DNA of 64,000 nt from Membranipora membranacea (taxonomy: Eukaryota > Bryozoa > Gymnolaemata > Cheilostomatida > Membraniporidae). The notes beneath the pieces were generated by a model that saw only the letters and a list, made by a program, of their open reading frames with translations, had not been told where the DNA came from and did not search any database. The DNA is taken from contig OU612075.1 in the NCBI GenBank assembly GCA_914767715.1, positions 62,001-126,000 of the forward strand, written 5' to 3'. The position numbers and the translations under genes were made by a program. Shown here piece by piece: positions 1 to 54,845 of the stretch. Numbering within the stretch: position 1 is the stretch's first letter; each line of letters starts with the position of its first letter.

Positions 1-1090
1 ATTTTGTTTTTTGCCATTTAGCAGACCAGGTCTCAAGGAAGAAAATATGACTATATATATATGTTCAACCATGGTCTTCCAACTCCTTGATACAACCTCA
101 CTGATACAACTGATCCTTTTTTTCCTGGTTCAATTTCATACAATTAGATGTAATGTATGCAATGAACTCCTTCCCTCCTACATTGATGTATGTATGTATG
201 TAGAAATAATTCGTTACATTGTTGTTGTTAGCATGTTACATCATGATCTTGGTAGTCTACCACGCTGTTCCATCACACAATGTCAAACAGAGTAATAGTA
301 AAGATCAAATTAGACCCATGAGAAAACGCAAATTCCTTTAAAAAATCTCCAAACTGAATTCCAACAATAATTATGTATTACATGTTTGACAATAATGCAG
401 AAATGCAAGCTAGAATAGGCTATCATAGGCCAGTTAGTGGTGGAGAAATACACACCTAATAGAAGAACTAGTCCTAATATCATATTTGACGCTGTAGCAT
501 TCATCAAAATGGAGAAATTTAAAATTGTGAACTACAAAGGCCCTTAGTAAGACATCATCTAACCACTCATGGGAACTGTCATCTGTCTGATATATGTCAA
601 ACCTTTATCGTGTAGGGGTGGAAAAATACCTTGACAAAAAGGATGCCCCCTAAATTTTCTTTCTCACAAGGCATTCAATGTGACAGGCATTCCAAAAACA
701 CCCTATAATAAGGTTGTCCGAAGATAGAACACACTACAAACAAATCGAATTTGACCACTTGTCATATCAGCAACTGGATTCCATATTATCCATGTCGCTT
801 GTCATTATGTTATGAGGCCTTATTATTAATGTTGCCTTATATAATCTGTCAGTGAGTAGAAAGTTGAATCTGCTTGTATTTATTTAAAAATAACTGACTT
901 TTCATGACATGACAACAATGATTTATCTGCGGGCATAATTACATGATGTTATCAGATGTTCACTGTGATTGGATCGTAAGCGTTTCTCCTTTTGCTTAGT
1001 GGCATTGACGTTCACTTAAAAATGAAAATATAAAAAGGGATTAATCAGTATTTACATGAATGTCTAAGAATACTCATTACTGTCATTTAT

Positions 1091-1465
1091 AGGAACAAGA
1101 AAACTTCAATCAAGATTGTCTACTCTTGAACAGAGAGGGCATAACTCTCTTTCTTTTTGTTCATAACTTCTATTTTTGGAGGTACAAAATAGGTGTTCCC
1201 TTGTTCACAAATAGAGCACAACTCTCATACATATTATCAGGACTTTGGGGAGCAAATAATTGTACTTTGAATATGTATTGACAGTTTATATATATTCTGT
1301 AAGAATAAGCGTTTCTTTTCCTTTCTGTTGAGCACCAATTTGAAAAAGTGTAAATTAGAGGCCACAAAATAGGGCGGTTTTTTGGGGTTTGGCATATTTT
1401 TTGTTAGAGAGTTGTTTCCCCCAGTAAAAAGTGGGGATAACTCGTAATTGTAATGAGAGCATCTC
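1091..1465 (-). repeat. Dispersed repeat, copy A (inverted partner at 3.5 kb)
   Basis: This block matches the reverse complement of about 3531-3868. Shared landmarks are a stretch around an AGTGGGGATAACT-like core, a GGTTTGGCAT segment, a TTTGGAGGTACAAAAT segment and a TCTTGAACAGAGAGGG segment, in the same relative order. The copies differ by substitutions and small indels, so the duplication is not recent. No coding content or terminal repeats were recognised. It is probably a non-autonomous mobile element. Confidence 0.55.
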
Positions 1466-1852
1466 AACATAAGAGAAAATATTAATCCATTTCTGAAAGG
1501 ATCATTACATTAGTTCCATAAAAATCAAAGGTTAGGATGTATGATATCGATGGCCAAGTCATTTTCTGTCTGGCTTCAGATGATCTAGGTCTACAATTAG
1601 GCCTTATTACTGCACACATGGTCTCAAGACTGTCTGACAATGTTTCAAGACTGCCTCGCCACAACATGTATTACAAAGATGATTTATGCTGTTCTGAATG
1701 GGCACTAAATGGCGTCGCTGGCGATGGGTGATGCTGGAGGTACAGTTAGACAGCACCTGTCACATGTTTCACAACACCGAGTGTTGGATTGGGCTGAGTA
1801 CTTAAAATAAATGTCTAAGCACACAAAATGGGCTGCACCTACACACCCTCTA

Positions 1853-2447
1853 CTATGATTTTTTAATGAAACTGGCTACGGCCCATACGGAACTGGACTG
1901 ATTCGTATTTTCAACAATAGATATAATGTTATAATATTCAATAGCCTCAGCAAAGGTCTCAGATTCATCAACAGTGTGAACAGTTTCTTCAATTGACATA
2001 CAGCTAACAACCAGATTTACTGGTACAGTTTCACATATCTCAGCGCCATGATGAACAATAACAGGCAATGAAGTATGATAATGAACAGGTACATAAGAGA
2101 ACGAGAATTTTTTCTGCAAAGCGTTGAAGATAAAATTTACAACCTCGCATATGAGCTTCACCCTGAGCATAGAATTGTAGTCCAAGCTGATGGTTGTAAT
2201 CAAACATATCTATTGCCTTTTGTAATGTGAGGGTATTGCATTCGTACTCGCCAAAGATCCTGGACATAATTGACAACTCTGCATGGTCATCCCATATTTG
2301 ACGTTTTTCGCAGAACCTCAGTGCCCTATCAAGTCCAAGTTGTATATCTGGATCAGCAGGTAGCAGCTGCCTCTGCCCAGTGAAGAGATTATCCATCAGT
2401 TTACAGAAAGTTTCACCTGGGTAATGTTCCTTGTATGGTAAATCCAT
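1853..2447 (-). other. Possible unrecognised exon(s), two overlapping frames
   Basis: A 135-codon minus-strand frame (2447 to 2040) has unbiased, protein-like composition rich in Asp, Glu, Gln and Leu. A second frame (2203 to 1853) takes over in its 3' part and is also protein-like, with a run of acidic residues before its stop. Two good frames that overlap and switch phase suggest either a small intron or a frameshift in a decayed gene. A GT...AG pair near 2117-2146 is only 30 nt and a multiple of three, so it does not explain the switch. I do not recognise the family. Confidence 0.25.
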
Positions 2448-2594
2448 AATAGCTGGATCCAGTTAGTCTCCGTTGATCGAAAGATTATCGGCCCACCCGA
2501 GGATGCCAAACTGTGATACGTGGTTGGATGCTAATACTTAGTCAAGTGCTTCACATCTGTCAGATATGTGATGAGTGTTCATAAATAATTACCA

Positions 2595-2680
2595 TATGAT
2601 ACAACATACCGTGGTGCGCGTACCACTGCACAACACACAGGTCTTCAGCTAGAAGCCATGAGTCAAACGCTGTTATATGT
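2595..2680. repeat. Short dispersed repeat (copy 1 of 2)
   Basis: About 85 bases match 6440-6525 in the same orientation. The match includes a GATACAACATAC start, a CCACTGCACAACACACAGG core and a CCATGAGTCAA(A/G)CGCTGTT end. The copies differ at a minority of positions. There is no coding signal, and the nature of the element is unknown. Confidence 0.5.
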
Positions 2681-3530
2681 AGAAGCTGTGCACAGTAGGT
2701 CCAGCAGTAAGTCAGGGCCAGGGTGGTCTGTTTTCTCAGCTCCCTTGTATATCCGTCCAAGTATGTCCTGTCATATGTCCTAGGCTTGTGTAGATAATTA
2801 CTTGAGAGCTAAGAATAGCTTTCAGTAATTATGAGGAGTGACTCAGTCATTGTCAAAGTTGAAAGCCCTGGTTTGTGTAATTACTTAATTACTAGCAATG
2901 GTGTGTAAACTTATCTCATGATGGCACATTGAAACTTATCTCATGATGGCACATTGAATCCGGCAGTTTGTTAATTTACAATGCTAGGCATATCCTACCA
3001 TTCAAGCCAGGGTCACAGGAAACTAAAATACTAGTAAATCAATGTGCTACTTTCAGGTAGTTCTGAGGCTATACTCAATAATATTGCGAAACTAAACTTA
3101 ATAGAGAATATCCAACCAGCTGTGGATCTATGACGCCAGTATTACATAGAGAGCTTCCAACTAACATATTTATATTTATCGCAAGCAACTTCATGGACAT
3201 CATCAATATATATTACATCCGCATTTACTCATGGCAAATAGCAGCATCGTCATATATTATTGTAACAGACAGTCATATAGCAATGGTTATCTTAAACTCC
3301 CAAAGTGCGTTCCAGTGACAAAATCTGTGATCATATCAATACACCTCTAAAATATTTCAAGGTCTGAAAGGGCATAAATGCACCCGCTACAAGGTCTGTC
3401 CAAGTTCCAGCTTGTATCAAGACCAAGAATTCATTAGTTCCGTTTTGTCAGGTGTAAACTATTTTATTCAATATATTAGTTGTCCGCTCATCATATTTGG
3501 GGATAAAAATTCCCCTGTACTAAAATGCCA

Positions 3531-3868
3531 AAAACCACCCTATTACAATTACAAGTTATCCCCACTTTTTACTTGGGGAGACAATTCTCTAATAGGGAAA
3601 TGCCAAACCCCCAAAACCACCCTATTTTGTTGCCTCTAATTTGCAATTTTTCAAATTGATTCTCAACAGAAAGGAAAGGCAACGGTTATTCATATAAAAC
3701 ATGTATCAAGTGCCAAAGCTTGTCTAAAGTTGGAATTGTGCTCTACTCGTGTATTGTGGATGAGGGAATATCCGATTTTGTACCTCCAAAAATAAAAGAT
3801 ATGATAGAGTATAGCGAGAGTTATCCCCTCTTTGTTCAAGAGAAGACAATCTTGGTTGTCATCATCTG
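3531..3868 (+). repeat. Dispersed repeat, copy B (inverted partner at 1.1 kb)
   Basis: This is the reverse-complement partner of about 1091-1465, with the same landmarks in inverted order. The two copies face each other across roughly 2 kb of unique sequence and could pair in a transcript. No terminal inverted repeats or coding frame were recognised. Confidence 0.55.
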
Positions 3869-5018
3869 TGCAAGTTGTTCTTGTCTCTGTAAGCAGCCCA
3901 TCCTCCCTGATGTGAACACCCATTAGTATCCACCTTGAATCCTTTTGATTGAGTCCAAATAATAAGAGATACCTTTCCTCACAGTAAGACATGGAAGCTT
4001 TGAAAATGTTATCAGATTTTGTGTGACTTTCTATTATTCATACTACTCTGCCTCTTCCTGACACACAAACCAATCCAAGTGGAGTCATGGTGGATACTTT
4101 GCCAAACAACATGTTGCAGCTTTGCAACATTTGGTTGTTTTTTCTTCTGGGTGAAGGTAGAGACAAAAAAAGACAGTGGATACCAAAGGGCGGTCTTGAG
4201 AAATATAGTATACAGTGATATGATATATAGTGAATAGTCTGGGGGTCTTCCAATAAGAAACAGCCAAAATCGCAATCTGATCTTGAGTGTGCGATACCTG
4301 CTATAGGCTGTCGCTTTCAAATCACTCGGTTATTGATGGAACCTTATACATTCTGAGTAAGCGATTTGGGAACGATCTTGTCCTATTGAAAGACCAAGTG
4401 AATGATAATTTTGAGCAATGTGATAGTGATAACTTGCTTTAGTAATGCATTGCTCTTTCTAATTGAAATACCCCCCCCTGAGCCCTGACTAATGGTTGAT
4501 TAGTACTTACAGCCTCAACAGACTGGTCTGCCTTTTGCCAACAACTGAAGGATTATTCTTACATACTCCCTGTGACTTGACATATATGGCCTCTCCCCCA
4601 GTTCTTGTAGACCAGCAGATACAGAGACTCAATTTACAGCTGCTGTCTCGAAAAGAAGAACAGGCTCAATCAATCGATGGGAAGCAGGCAGACTTACTGA
4701 CTAAGAGTACTTAGTATGTCTGCACTGTATTACTGATTCAACAAACGAGTCTAAATGATAAATGATCTTTGCTAGATTTTTGCAAGCTTTTGGTATAATT
4801 TTTGTAAGGTTTTTGTTCGGAAGCTCAAGCACATTTGCATTCATTTCTTCAATTAGTTCTTGGTGCATCAGCACAAAAAGGAAAAAATTTCTGTTTGATA
4901 TTAAAAATATCAGAAAAGATTTGATATGAACTAAGTTTGACAAGATTCATGATGCATTTAAATGTGATTGAGATGATCAGTTGCCGTATAAGCTCTCAAA
5001 TAAGAACAATCATCAAGT

Positions 5019-5394
5019 TTAAAGGGCAACCAAGGTTTCGCAGCGTTGCATTAATGGCTAGTAAATAATAGGCTAGGCAGTACCAGCTTTGTGCATTACG
5101 CGATGCAAAACTCAAGGTAGTTGCTGACTCTAAACTAGGCAACACTTCAGTTAAGGGGAGGTTCCAAGACGTTGTTGTAATGATGATAGAGCACAGGCCA
5201 AATAATAACAGGAACAGGAAACTGTTCTGTGGTATTCTATTTTAGCTGAGTTTGAGTACCTGGATGGATGAAATGTTTCACAAGACTTCCGGCTGAATAA
5301 TCATCTGAATAGGATTTTGTCTTTTTCCATAAGCAGATAGTGCAATCCGCTATTAATCAATGGGAAGTTGTCTGAAACCTTGGTTGCCCTTTAA
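5019..5394 (+). mobile_element. MITE copy A with ~21-bp terminal inverted repeats
   Basis: The element starts TTAAAGGGCAACCAAGG and ends with the exact reverse complement, giving terminal inverted repeats of about 21 bp around about 330 bp of non-coding DNA. A second copy lies in reverse orientation at 59767-60151, with matching interior landmarks such as GTAATGCACAAAGCT on one strand. Both ends show TTAA, which could be a duplicated TTAA target (piggyBac-like) or part of the repeat itself. No transposase frame is present, so it is non-autonomous. Confidence 0.75.
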
Positions 5395-5701
5395 AAGGTG
5401 CCCTGCAAGTGATTTAAAGATGAAAACTAAGATACAGATAATTGGCGATAAAATATTCCTCAGTACCCTTTCTTTCAATCTCATGCTATACGTAAGATAT
5501 TGCGCAACGCCTGGAGCACACAGCGTTTGGCAGTTTTACGGAGACTGGATTCAATCAAACAATTTGGAGTTATCTATTCAGGTTGGATGTAAGCAAACAA
5601 CTCCACACAACAACAAACCAAAACTCATCAGCCAATCTAAACAAAAACAAAACCAAAACACAAGGACATGGGTCTATTCAGAAATTCACAATATTGATAC
5701 A

Positions 5702-5738
5702 CCAATGAACTACCTCTCCCGGAGAGGTAGTTCATTGG
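5702..5738. repeat. Near-perfect palindrome, 18-bp arms, 1-nt spacer
   Basis: The arm CCAATGAACTACCTCTCC is followed by a single C and then by its exact reverse complement. A related hairpin with similar arms (CAATGAACT...) lies at 7691-7727. No function is evident. Confidence 0.85.
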
Positions 5739-5834
5739 ATACACGAGTAGAAAGCACCACAGAAGCAATATCCATCACAATCAATAATACAGACAAGCCC
5801 CATTGTTGGCCTGAATTTTTACACTGTTACATAC

Positions 5835-5992
5835 CATATGTCCTTCCATTGCTGCCACAAACATGTTCGATCCAAGCTTTGCACACAAGATTGCACAAGC
5901 CATCCGATATTTGTCTCTTTCCTTTTCTGGAGCAAATACTAGGATCACTAGCAGCTCTAATCTTCCCCTTGGAGGAGCTATGTTCTCTATAA
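5835..5992 (-). CDS. Candidate exon encoding the first half of a Kazal domain
   Basis: On the minus strand this exon reads into a Kazal-type signature: Cys, three residues, Cys, seven residues, Cys, then Gly-Ser-Asn-Gly-Arg-Thr-Tyr-Gly. The spacing C-x3-C-x7-C-x6-Y is that of Kazal serine-protease-inhibitor or follistatin-like modules. The frame runs straight into a GTATGT donor after the Tyr codon (phase 1), so the remaining Kazal cysteines would be on a further exon. The acceptor side (CAG before 5992) has a poor pyrimidine tract. I could not find the partner exon, so this is either part of a minus-strand gene with long introns or an orphaned relic. A basic run (Arg-Lys-Gly-Lys-Arg) precedes the domain. 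Confidence 0.45.
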
Positions 5993-6439
5993 CTGCTGGT
6001 TTATTAATGTCCTCTCCAATCGATAATTGTAATCGGGTTTAAATTCAATTTGTAATTTGTGTACTATGTAATGGAACATGTTTTTTGACTGGCTGTAAAT
6101 TCGGATAACAAATTTTTATTTTATGTGCTAGCTAGCTTCGTTGTATACTAGATGCATTCTCTTCTTGTCCTGTTCCTTTGTTACAATATCTCTATTTTTA
6201 TAGATTACGAATTAAAATGAAACCATAACACCGCAAGCTAGTTGGCAATAGATATAGATATAGATACCAGCACAGCTACCTCCCCCTGTCAAACCAAAAT
6301 GAAGCTTGACCAGGGAGGGTGAGATATACCAGTCTTCCAGGTAATCCAGGACTTGATCATCAATACAACACGTACAACACATAGAGAAGGATACAGGAGT
6401 AAAAGGATACAGGAGTAGAAGGATACAAGGAGTCTTTTC

Positions 6440-6525
6440 CTCCTTGATACAACATACAGTAGTGCACATACCACTGCACAACACACAGGTCTTCAGCAAG
6501 CAACCATGAGTCAAGCGCTGTTTCG
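6440..6525. repeat. Short dispersed repeat (copy 2 of 2)
   Basis: Same-orientation partner of about 2595-2680, sharing the CCACTGCACAACACACAGG core. Confidence 0.5.
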
Positions 6526-6804
6526 AGGCCTTCTCTAGTCGACCCCGCCCCCCATGGCTGCCCTCAGCAGCTTTTATGAATTTTATGTGTTGTCTATCCT
6601 TTCACCTTCATGCTGTACTCAAAAGACCGCCCACTTTACAACCTATTATTGCCAAAACAACAACACAAGGTAACCTTTGACCTTGTAAGAGACGGACAGG
6701 TAGAGCATGCATCATTGAGTACAAGTGAAAGGTAGCTCAAGTAATCGAGGTTACAGTTACATTGCCAGCTTCTGACCTCAACTTGTTCTCAGGTGAGTAA
6801 ATAC

Positions 6805-49608
<42,804 letters not shown>

Positions 49609-49970
49609 GAACAAAGATTTACTGACAGAGATTTACTTACCATAACAATTATACTATTAATCATTCATTTTGAGGGAATGAGCCACCGTTTTTATATTAC
49701 TTCTTGTCCTCTGAAAATCTTATCATAATCTGTAAATGTAAAAGTTATTATCGCTCATTATTTACACAAGGTTAGGTAATACATTATGATTAGTCTCTTT
49801 TAGTGTGGATATTACATTAAAATAGGTCATAGAAGTATGAGATTAAGTTTTAGTAAGTGTTTTAGTTAAACATTAGCAGCAGTATTAGCTAAAATGTTCA
49901 GGTATCGCATGACAATCATTTTATACTCTAGTCATAGTCACTTTTTGAAATAATAAATTTTAATAAACAT
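49609..49970 (+). terminator. Probable 3' UTR and polyadenylation signals
   Basis: The AT-rich sequence after the stop contains AATAAA at about 49952-49957 and again at 49962-49967. These are the likely cleavage/polyadenylation signals of the large gene. Confidence 0.6.
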
Positions 49971-50814
49971 TTTGGATATTGAATTCATATTCTAAGAGAT
50001 GTGATATGAACACTGTGTGTTCGTTCGTACACCAATCTCCACAAACATTGTCACAGATGAGAGAAAGCTAGGGAATGTTAACAGACATTATAAAATTTAA
50101 GAAGTTGGCGGTTTCTCAACTCAGCCTTATAAAGCATGCAGGATATAAACACAGAGTAATGATATACTGTTACTCTGTGATATAAGCTTCAACATGAGAT
50201 GAGCCCAAGTTAGCCTGGGCAGACTGTCCACCCACCCATCCCCGGTACGACAGCCTGCCCAGGCTAAGCCCAAGTACAGCTGAACAAGGCCATTAGGATG
50301 TAAGATACAATTTATCAAACTCAGACCTTGCTGACATATTGAAAGCGATGCCACAAACATAGATATTATTGAAAACTTTGGACACTTGTATTCTATCAAG
50401 TTTAGTTGAAACCAGTATTTGTAATCCATCATAACTTGTGCCAACAAAAGGATCATCCCAGCATAAATATTAAAGGAGTTTGACCACATTAACCTCAATG
50501 CCTCACTACACAGCCTTTGGGCGTCGAAGAGAATCAGTTTACGGCATGATACTGTGACCTTGGTGGTTATCGTCCGGGTTACTTGTTTTTGTTTTTCTCT
50601 TTTTGATGATTATAACAAGGGTTGTAAAATCCCAACTTAGGAAAATTCGCATCAGGGCAAAACTCGGGATAAAGCTTTCTTCACCAACACCAAGTGATAT
50701 TACCCTTTAAAAACTCTTCTGGTTTTGGCCTACTTGGAACAACAAAATTAAAAATTGGTGCCGCTGGCAGCTTGATTTAGAATGTTTTTTATTTTCTTAT
50801 CAGTTGACACTATT

Positions 50815-50884
50815 GAGGTTCGAACCCAACACCTTCCAGTCACATGTTCGGCACTCTACCAACTGAGCTATCACTGAGATACAA
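50815..50884 (-). mobile_element. tRNA-like sequence (SINE head or tRNA relic)
   Basis: On the minus strand a box A-like TAGCTCAGTTGGTAGAG and a box B-like GGGTTCGAACC are spaced as in a tRNA. The end helix is weak, and the flanks differ from the SINE family at 8.5 and 38.1 kb. It is probably another tRNA-derived repeat. Confidence 0.5.
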
Positions 50885-51389
50885 CTTTTAAATGTCTACT
50901 TTCCACCCTTGGGTTGAATGGTGATCACCACGCCCAGTATTTGTATTTTTCATCCATGCTATGAATGGTGATCTCTATCCCAACCCAACCAGGGGGGGAT
51001 AGGATATATTTGCAGGTTAAATAGATGTGCCATCATTTTTTTGGGTTCAAACTTTGGTTGGAGAAAGCCACAACTCATATTCATTCGCATTTCAACGATG
51101 AGCAATCCTGAAATTTAAATTCTTAAAGAAAGACAATTTCTCTTCCCTTTTAGAACATGGAAATGGTATTAATTATATTGGTTTCAATTGGTGTTATTAT
51201 TTAACATTTTGTCTGAGCCAAGATTATTTTTGACTCCACCACTGGTCTAGCTTGAATTATGAAAATTATGAAATAATTTAATCCATGGGCTCATTTTGAT
51301 GCTATCGAAAAGAAAAGCTAGAATACAAAAATATTTTACAAGATACCCTCTCTACTGTCTCACTACCTGATTTCACTGTATTGAAATTT

Positions 51390-53260
51390 GGTGGAATATT
51401 CTAATTCTTACATATTGATTGTTCTACAACTTGGTTCCTTAAATTCAGGGCCAAGGGCTAGTCAGTTTGCACCCCTGTTGCTATTTAGTTTTGACCTATA
51501 TCCTTACATTGATTCAAAAGCTGTGCTGAGCAATGTTCCCCTGACGTGCTGTCGAGGGTCAACATTGAATCTTAGGGTGCAACAAATAAAACTTTGTCAT
51601 ACAAAATGATGGATAGTGATCAGAATCAGAATGCTAGAATAACATGATTGGCGCTTACCTCATCAGTAGCTTTTAATTGCCCGGCGATTCGCTGCCCTAT
51701 AATAAAATTTATGTACCAATAAATTGTTTTCAATTCAACTGAAATTAAATAGGTTTTTTGAGCAAGCCCACCCCAACACATCTCCTAGGGGTACACTTAT
51801 CTCTGAAACAAATAATTGTACTACTGAGCTAGATGCATCAGAAAGCTGACCCAACTACACTTCATGATTTAGGTCACAGAGGTATTACATAATAAGTAGT
51901 GTTGATGAGTAGGGTTATAGGACAGTCAGGTTAATAAGGAGGACTTTGCTTGTTTTCGGGATAACTCCTAAAATTTACACAAAAACAGCTGAATATTGAA
52001 GATTTTGAGAAAAAATATTCATTGTTAAACGGCAAGTAATTGACGGCGGTATTATGAGCTTGAATAATATATGAGCATAATGCTGGGTAATTACAGTAAA
52101 ATTAGACAGCTTTTGTACAGGCTTTCGTCGTATTGCATTGTTTAACCTGGCAAAGCCTATTACTGTAAATACTTTATTATCAACTTGGTTCTTCATAAAA
52201 TCTACTCAAAGTATATTTGAATTGAACTAAGTTGAGTCAAGTACATATTTGACAGTCAGCGTTGGGTAGGGATATTACAGTAGAGCTAACCCAGTCAAGT
52301 ATTGTGATATTTCCATGTTTCCCCTACAGTGCTGCCAAGGGTCCATACTGAACCTTATGGTGAACCAAATATAACGTTATCAAACAAACTGATGGTTTAT
52401 CATTAAAATGCCAAGCAAAAAGTATGAACAGTACACCATCTTATAGGCTGATTGCACAGGGATTATTTGATCTTTAGTATAATTTTGCTGCCAGTAACTG
52501 CTGCCCAAATGGTTCCAGCGTCACTGAATTATTGGCCTTCTCTCACCTTGTCACAAGTGCTAGGGTTAACCATGGCTTTGACTGGAGCAATAACATACAT
52601 GCTACTGAGTTAGGAGATAGCTGATTAAGCTTTACTTCATGATTTAAGTCACAGAGGTATTACATAACTTTTAGGGTTAATATGTAGGGTTGTAGGACAG
52701 CTAGGTTGTTAAGGAGGACTTTGCTTGTTTTCGGGATAACTCCTAGAATTTACAAGAAAACTGCTAAAAATTGAAGACTTAGAGAGTCAATTTTACCATT
52801 GTTAAATGGCTAGTATTTGATGGCGGTATCATGAGCTTGGTTCAGTAATGAGCATAACAATGAGTAACTACAGTAGTATTAGATAGCTTTTGAGCAGGCT
52901 TTCATTGTATTGTATTGTTTAACCTGGCAAAGCCTACTACTGTAATGACTCCATAATCAACTTATCTCTACACAAATATGTACTTGGCGCTTAATCGAAT
53001 TGAACTAAGCCAGGTCAGGTACATATTTGGCAGTCAGCGCTTGGTAGGGATATTACAGTACAGCTCACCAAGTCATGCTAAGGTGTTATTGCAGTGTTCC
53101 TCCCAAAATGCTGCCAAGGGTCCACATTGAAACCTATGACGCGCCACATATAACATTGCCAAATACACAGACAGCTGGTCATCAGAATAACAAGGAAAAA
53201 TAATGAAGCATTCACCCTCTTGAAGGTTGATTGCACAGTGATTTTTATTTTGCAACACCA
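51390..53260. repeat. Old tandem duplication, period about 780 bp
   Basis: Landmark strings recur in the same order: a GTGCTG(C/T)C(A/G)AGGGTC stretch at about 51545, 52330 and 53110; a CACAGAGGTATTACATAA stretch at about 51877 and 52651; and GGAGGACTTTGCTTG after each. The copies have diverged by many substitutions. There is no coding signal. Confidence 0.75.
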
Positions 53261-53275
53261 TTTATTCATAGAGAC

Positions 53276-53378
53276 CCAGGAGGTGATAGAATATACGCCC
53301 CTACCAGGAGGTGATAGAATATACGCCCCTACCAGGAGGTGATAGAATATACGCCCCTACCAGGAGGTGATAGAATCT
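53276..53378. repeat. 28-bp tandem repeat, about 3.5 copies
   Basis: Repeats of GGAGGTGATAGAATATACGC plus CCCTACCA. Confidence 0.9.
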
Positions 53379-54030
53379 GAGGATTGCGGAGAACCAAATT
53401 TAATAGCATCAAAAGATCCTGAACATTTTATTAGGAGTTATCTTCTCAGTATCAGTGAAGGGACAACTCGTACGAAAATGTTTTTTGTAGAATCAGATCG
53501 GAACATTTGTCCCAAACTCTTTGGTGGAGTTTAGTTGAGTGTTTATCAGCGACTCAGTGTCAATCATTGTGTACATGACTAGCATAAGGGGACAGCAATA
53601 ATTTTTATATTACAGAGATGTAAAAAAAACATAATATCATGATTAATAAATTATTATAACTATACGGAACGATGAAGGTGGAAGCCACTTTGGTAATTTC
53701 TGATTTTGACCTTAATCCTGGGCTTGAGCTGGAAGATATAATCTCCATACAAGAGGCCATAGACTAATGGATTGTAGTTCCAGCTCAAGGTCTTTACGTC
53801 ACGTCAACAAGGTTTTTTGTGCATGTCCATCACTTGTTCTTATTGAAGTACTGGATGTAAAGTAGTTCATCTAGGTGGGATAGCATCATCATCATATAGG
53901 ATTAAAATTAGAGACAAGAATTATATTGTTATTAGAATATATTGATGTATTATAATGTAATATTGGTTACGTGATGTGGTTACGTGATGTGGTGTTACCC
54001 TGAAAAGTATATGAGATTATTTATACGATG

Positions 54031-54060
54031 TCATATTGATATGTCATCATATCAATATGA
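54031..54060. repeat. Hairpin, 13-bp arms, 4-nt loop
   Basis: The arm TCATATTGATATG, the loop TCAT, then the exact reverse complement. Confidence 0.85.
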
Positions 54061-54407
54061 TGTCATCTTTGAATTATAAGTATACACAACTGATATGGAT
54101 TAGATTGCACTTGATGTTGGTGACCCTGCTGATAAAATATAACGCAATGATTCCTCCACAATATCTTCCTAAATAATATATGGAATTCAGAAAAAGAAAA
54201 TGGCTGAAAACAGCATTGAAAACAATGGTGCACATCTACAGTAAAATTTAGTTAGTTCGACCACTTTCATGTTTGTGGCAAATTAGCATTTGGAAACTCA
54301 AAAATCAATTTATTATTCCTTCAGACCTTTACGAAAGAACCAGCATATGACATCATGACATAACACGACCTGTGACATCATTATCATGTGGCCACCAATA
54401 ACCAATA

Positions 54408-54500
54408 GGAGCAGATAATAGGAGATAACATGTTAGTCATATTGCTGTAATGTAGAGCAGATAATAGGAGATAACATGTTAGTCATATTGCTGTAATGTA
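54408..54500. repeat. Direct repeat of about 46 bp, two copies
   Basis: AGATAACATGTTAGTCATAT and its flanks are repeated exactly in tandem. Confidence 0.85.
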
Positions 54501-54754
54501 TAATTCTGGATCTGATTTATGGAATAAATTTATCACAGGGAAGTTGTAAGTAGTAAGTCAGTAAAATATCCATCAAATAAATTAGAATCTCGATGTTGTA
54601 AAATTTAAGACCACAATGATAATCAACAAATCATTTCAACAAAAAATAGATTCCATTACACTTGAGCAACTTTATAACGATATAAGTACATAATAAATCG
54701 CAGTCATATATAACACATTATATATATAGAGTATACATTATAACATATTTTATA

Positions 54755-54757
54755 TGG

Positions 54758-54790
<33 letters not shown>
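54755..54790. repeat. (TA)n microsatellite
   Basis: A run of TA dinucleotides just beyond the end of the phosphodiesterase gene. Confidence 0.9.
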
Positions 54791-54793
<3 letters not shown>

Positions 54794-54845
54794 TAATATA
54801 GATAGACCCTGATGAATAAGTTAAAATCATTCATATGAGATAATG

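Larger units (their letters stand above)
1..5018. other. Left flank without a recognised gene
   Basis: I see no exon series here that I can assign to a known family. Short open frames occur on both strands but lack conserved motifs. The stretch holds an inverted pair of dispersed repeats (about 1091-1465 and 3531-3868), one member of a short repeat shared with 6.4 kb (about 2595-2680), and a minus-strand pair of overlapping frames (1853-2447) that may be an unrecognised exon. The rest is AT-rich unique sequence. Confidence 0.6.
49971..54845. other. Convergent intergenic spacer
   Basis: This lies between the 3' ends of the two genes. It contains a tRNA-like element (50815-50884), an old ~780-bp tandem duplication (51390-53260), small tandem repeats and hairpins. 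I see no supported exon. A minus-strand AATAAA (plus-strand TTTATT at about 54309-54314) could end the phosphodiesterase transcript, but it is about 530 bases past the stop. Confidence 0.6.

Noticed and set aside
2560-2760. Minus-strand 66-codon frame
   Set aside because: It coincides with a dispersed repeat also found at 6.4 kb and shows no protein motif.
5360-5992. Plus-strand 210-codon open frame with a Cys/Leu-rich end resembling a frizzled-type fragment
   Set aside because: It overlaps the end of the MITE and a palindrome, and has no start context or splice logic. The opposite strand of the same bases gives a precise Kazal signature ending at a splice donor.
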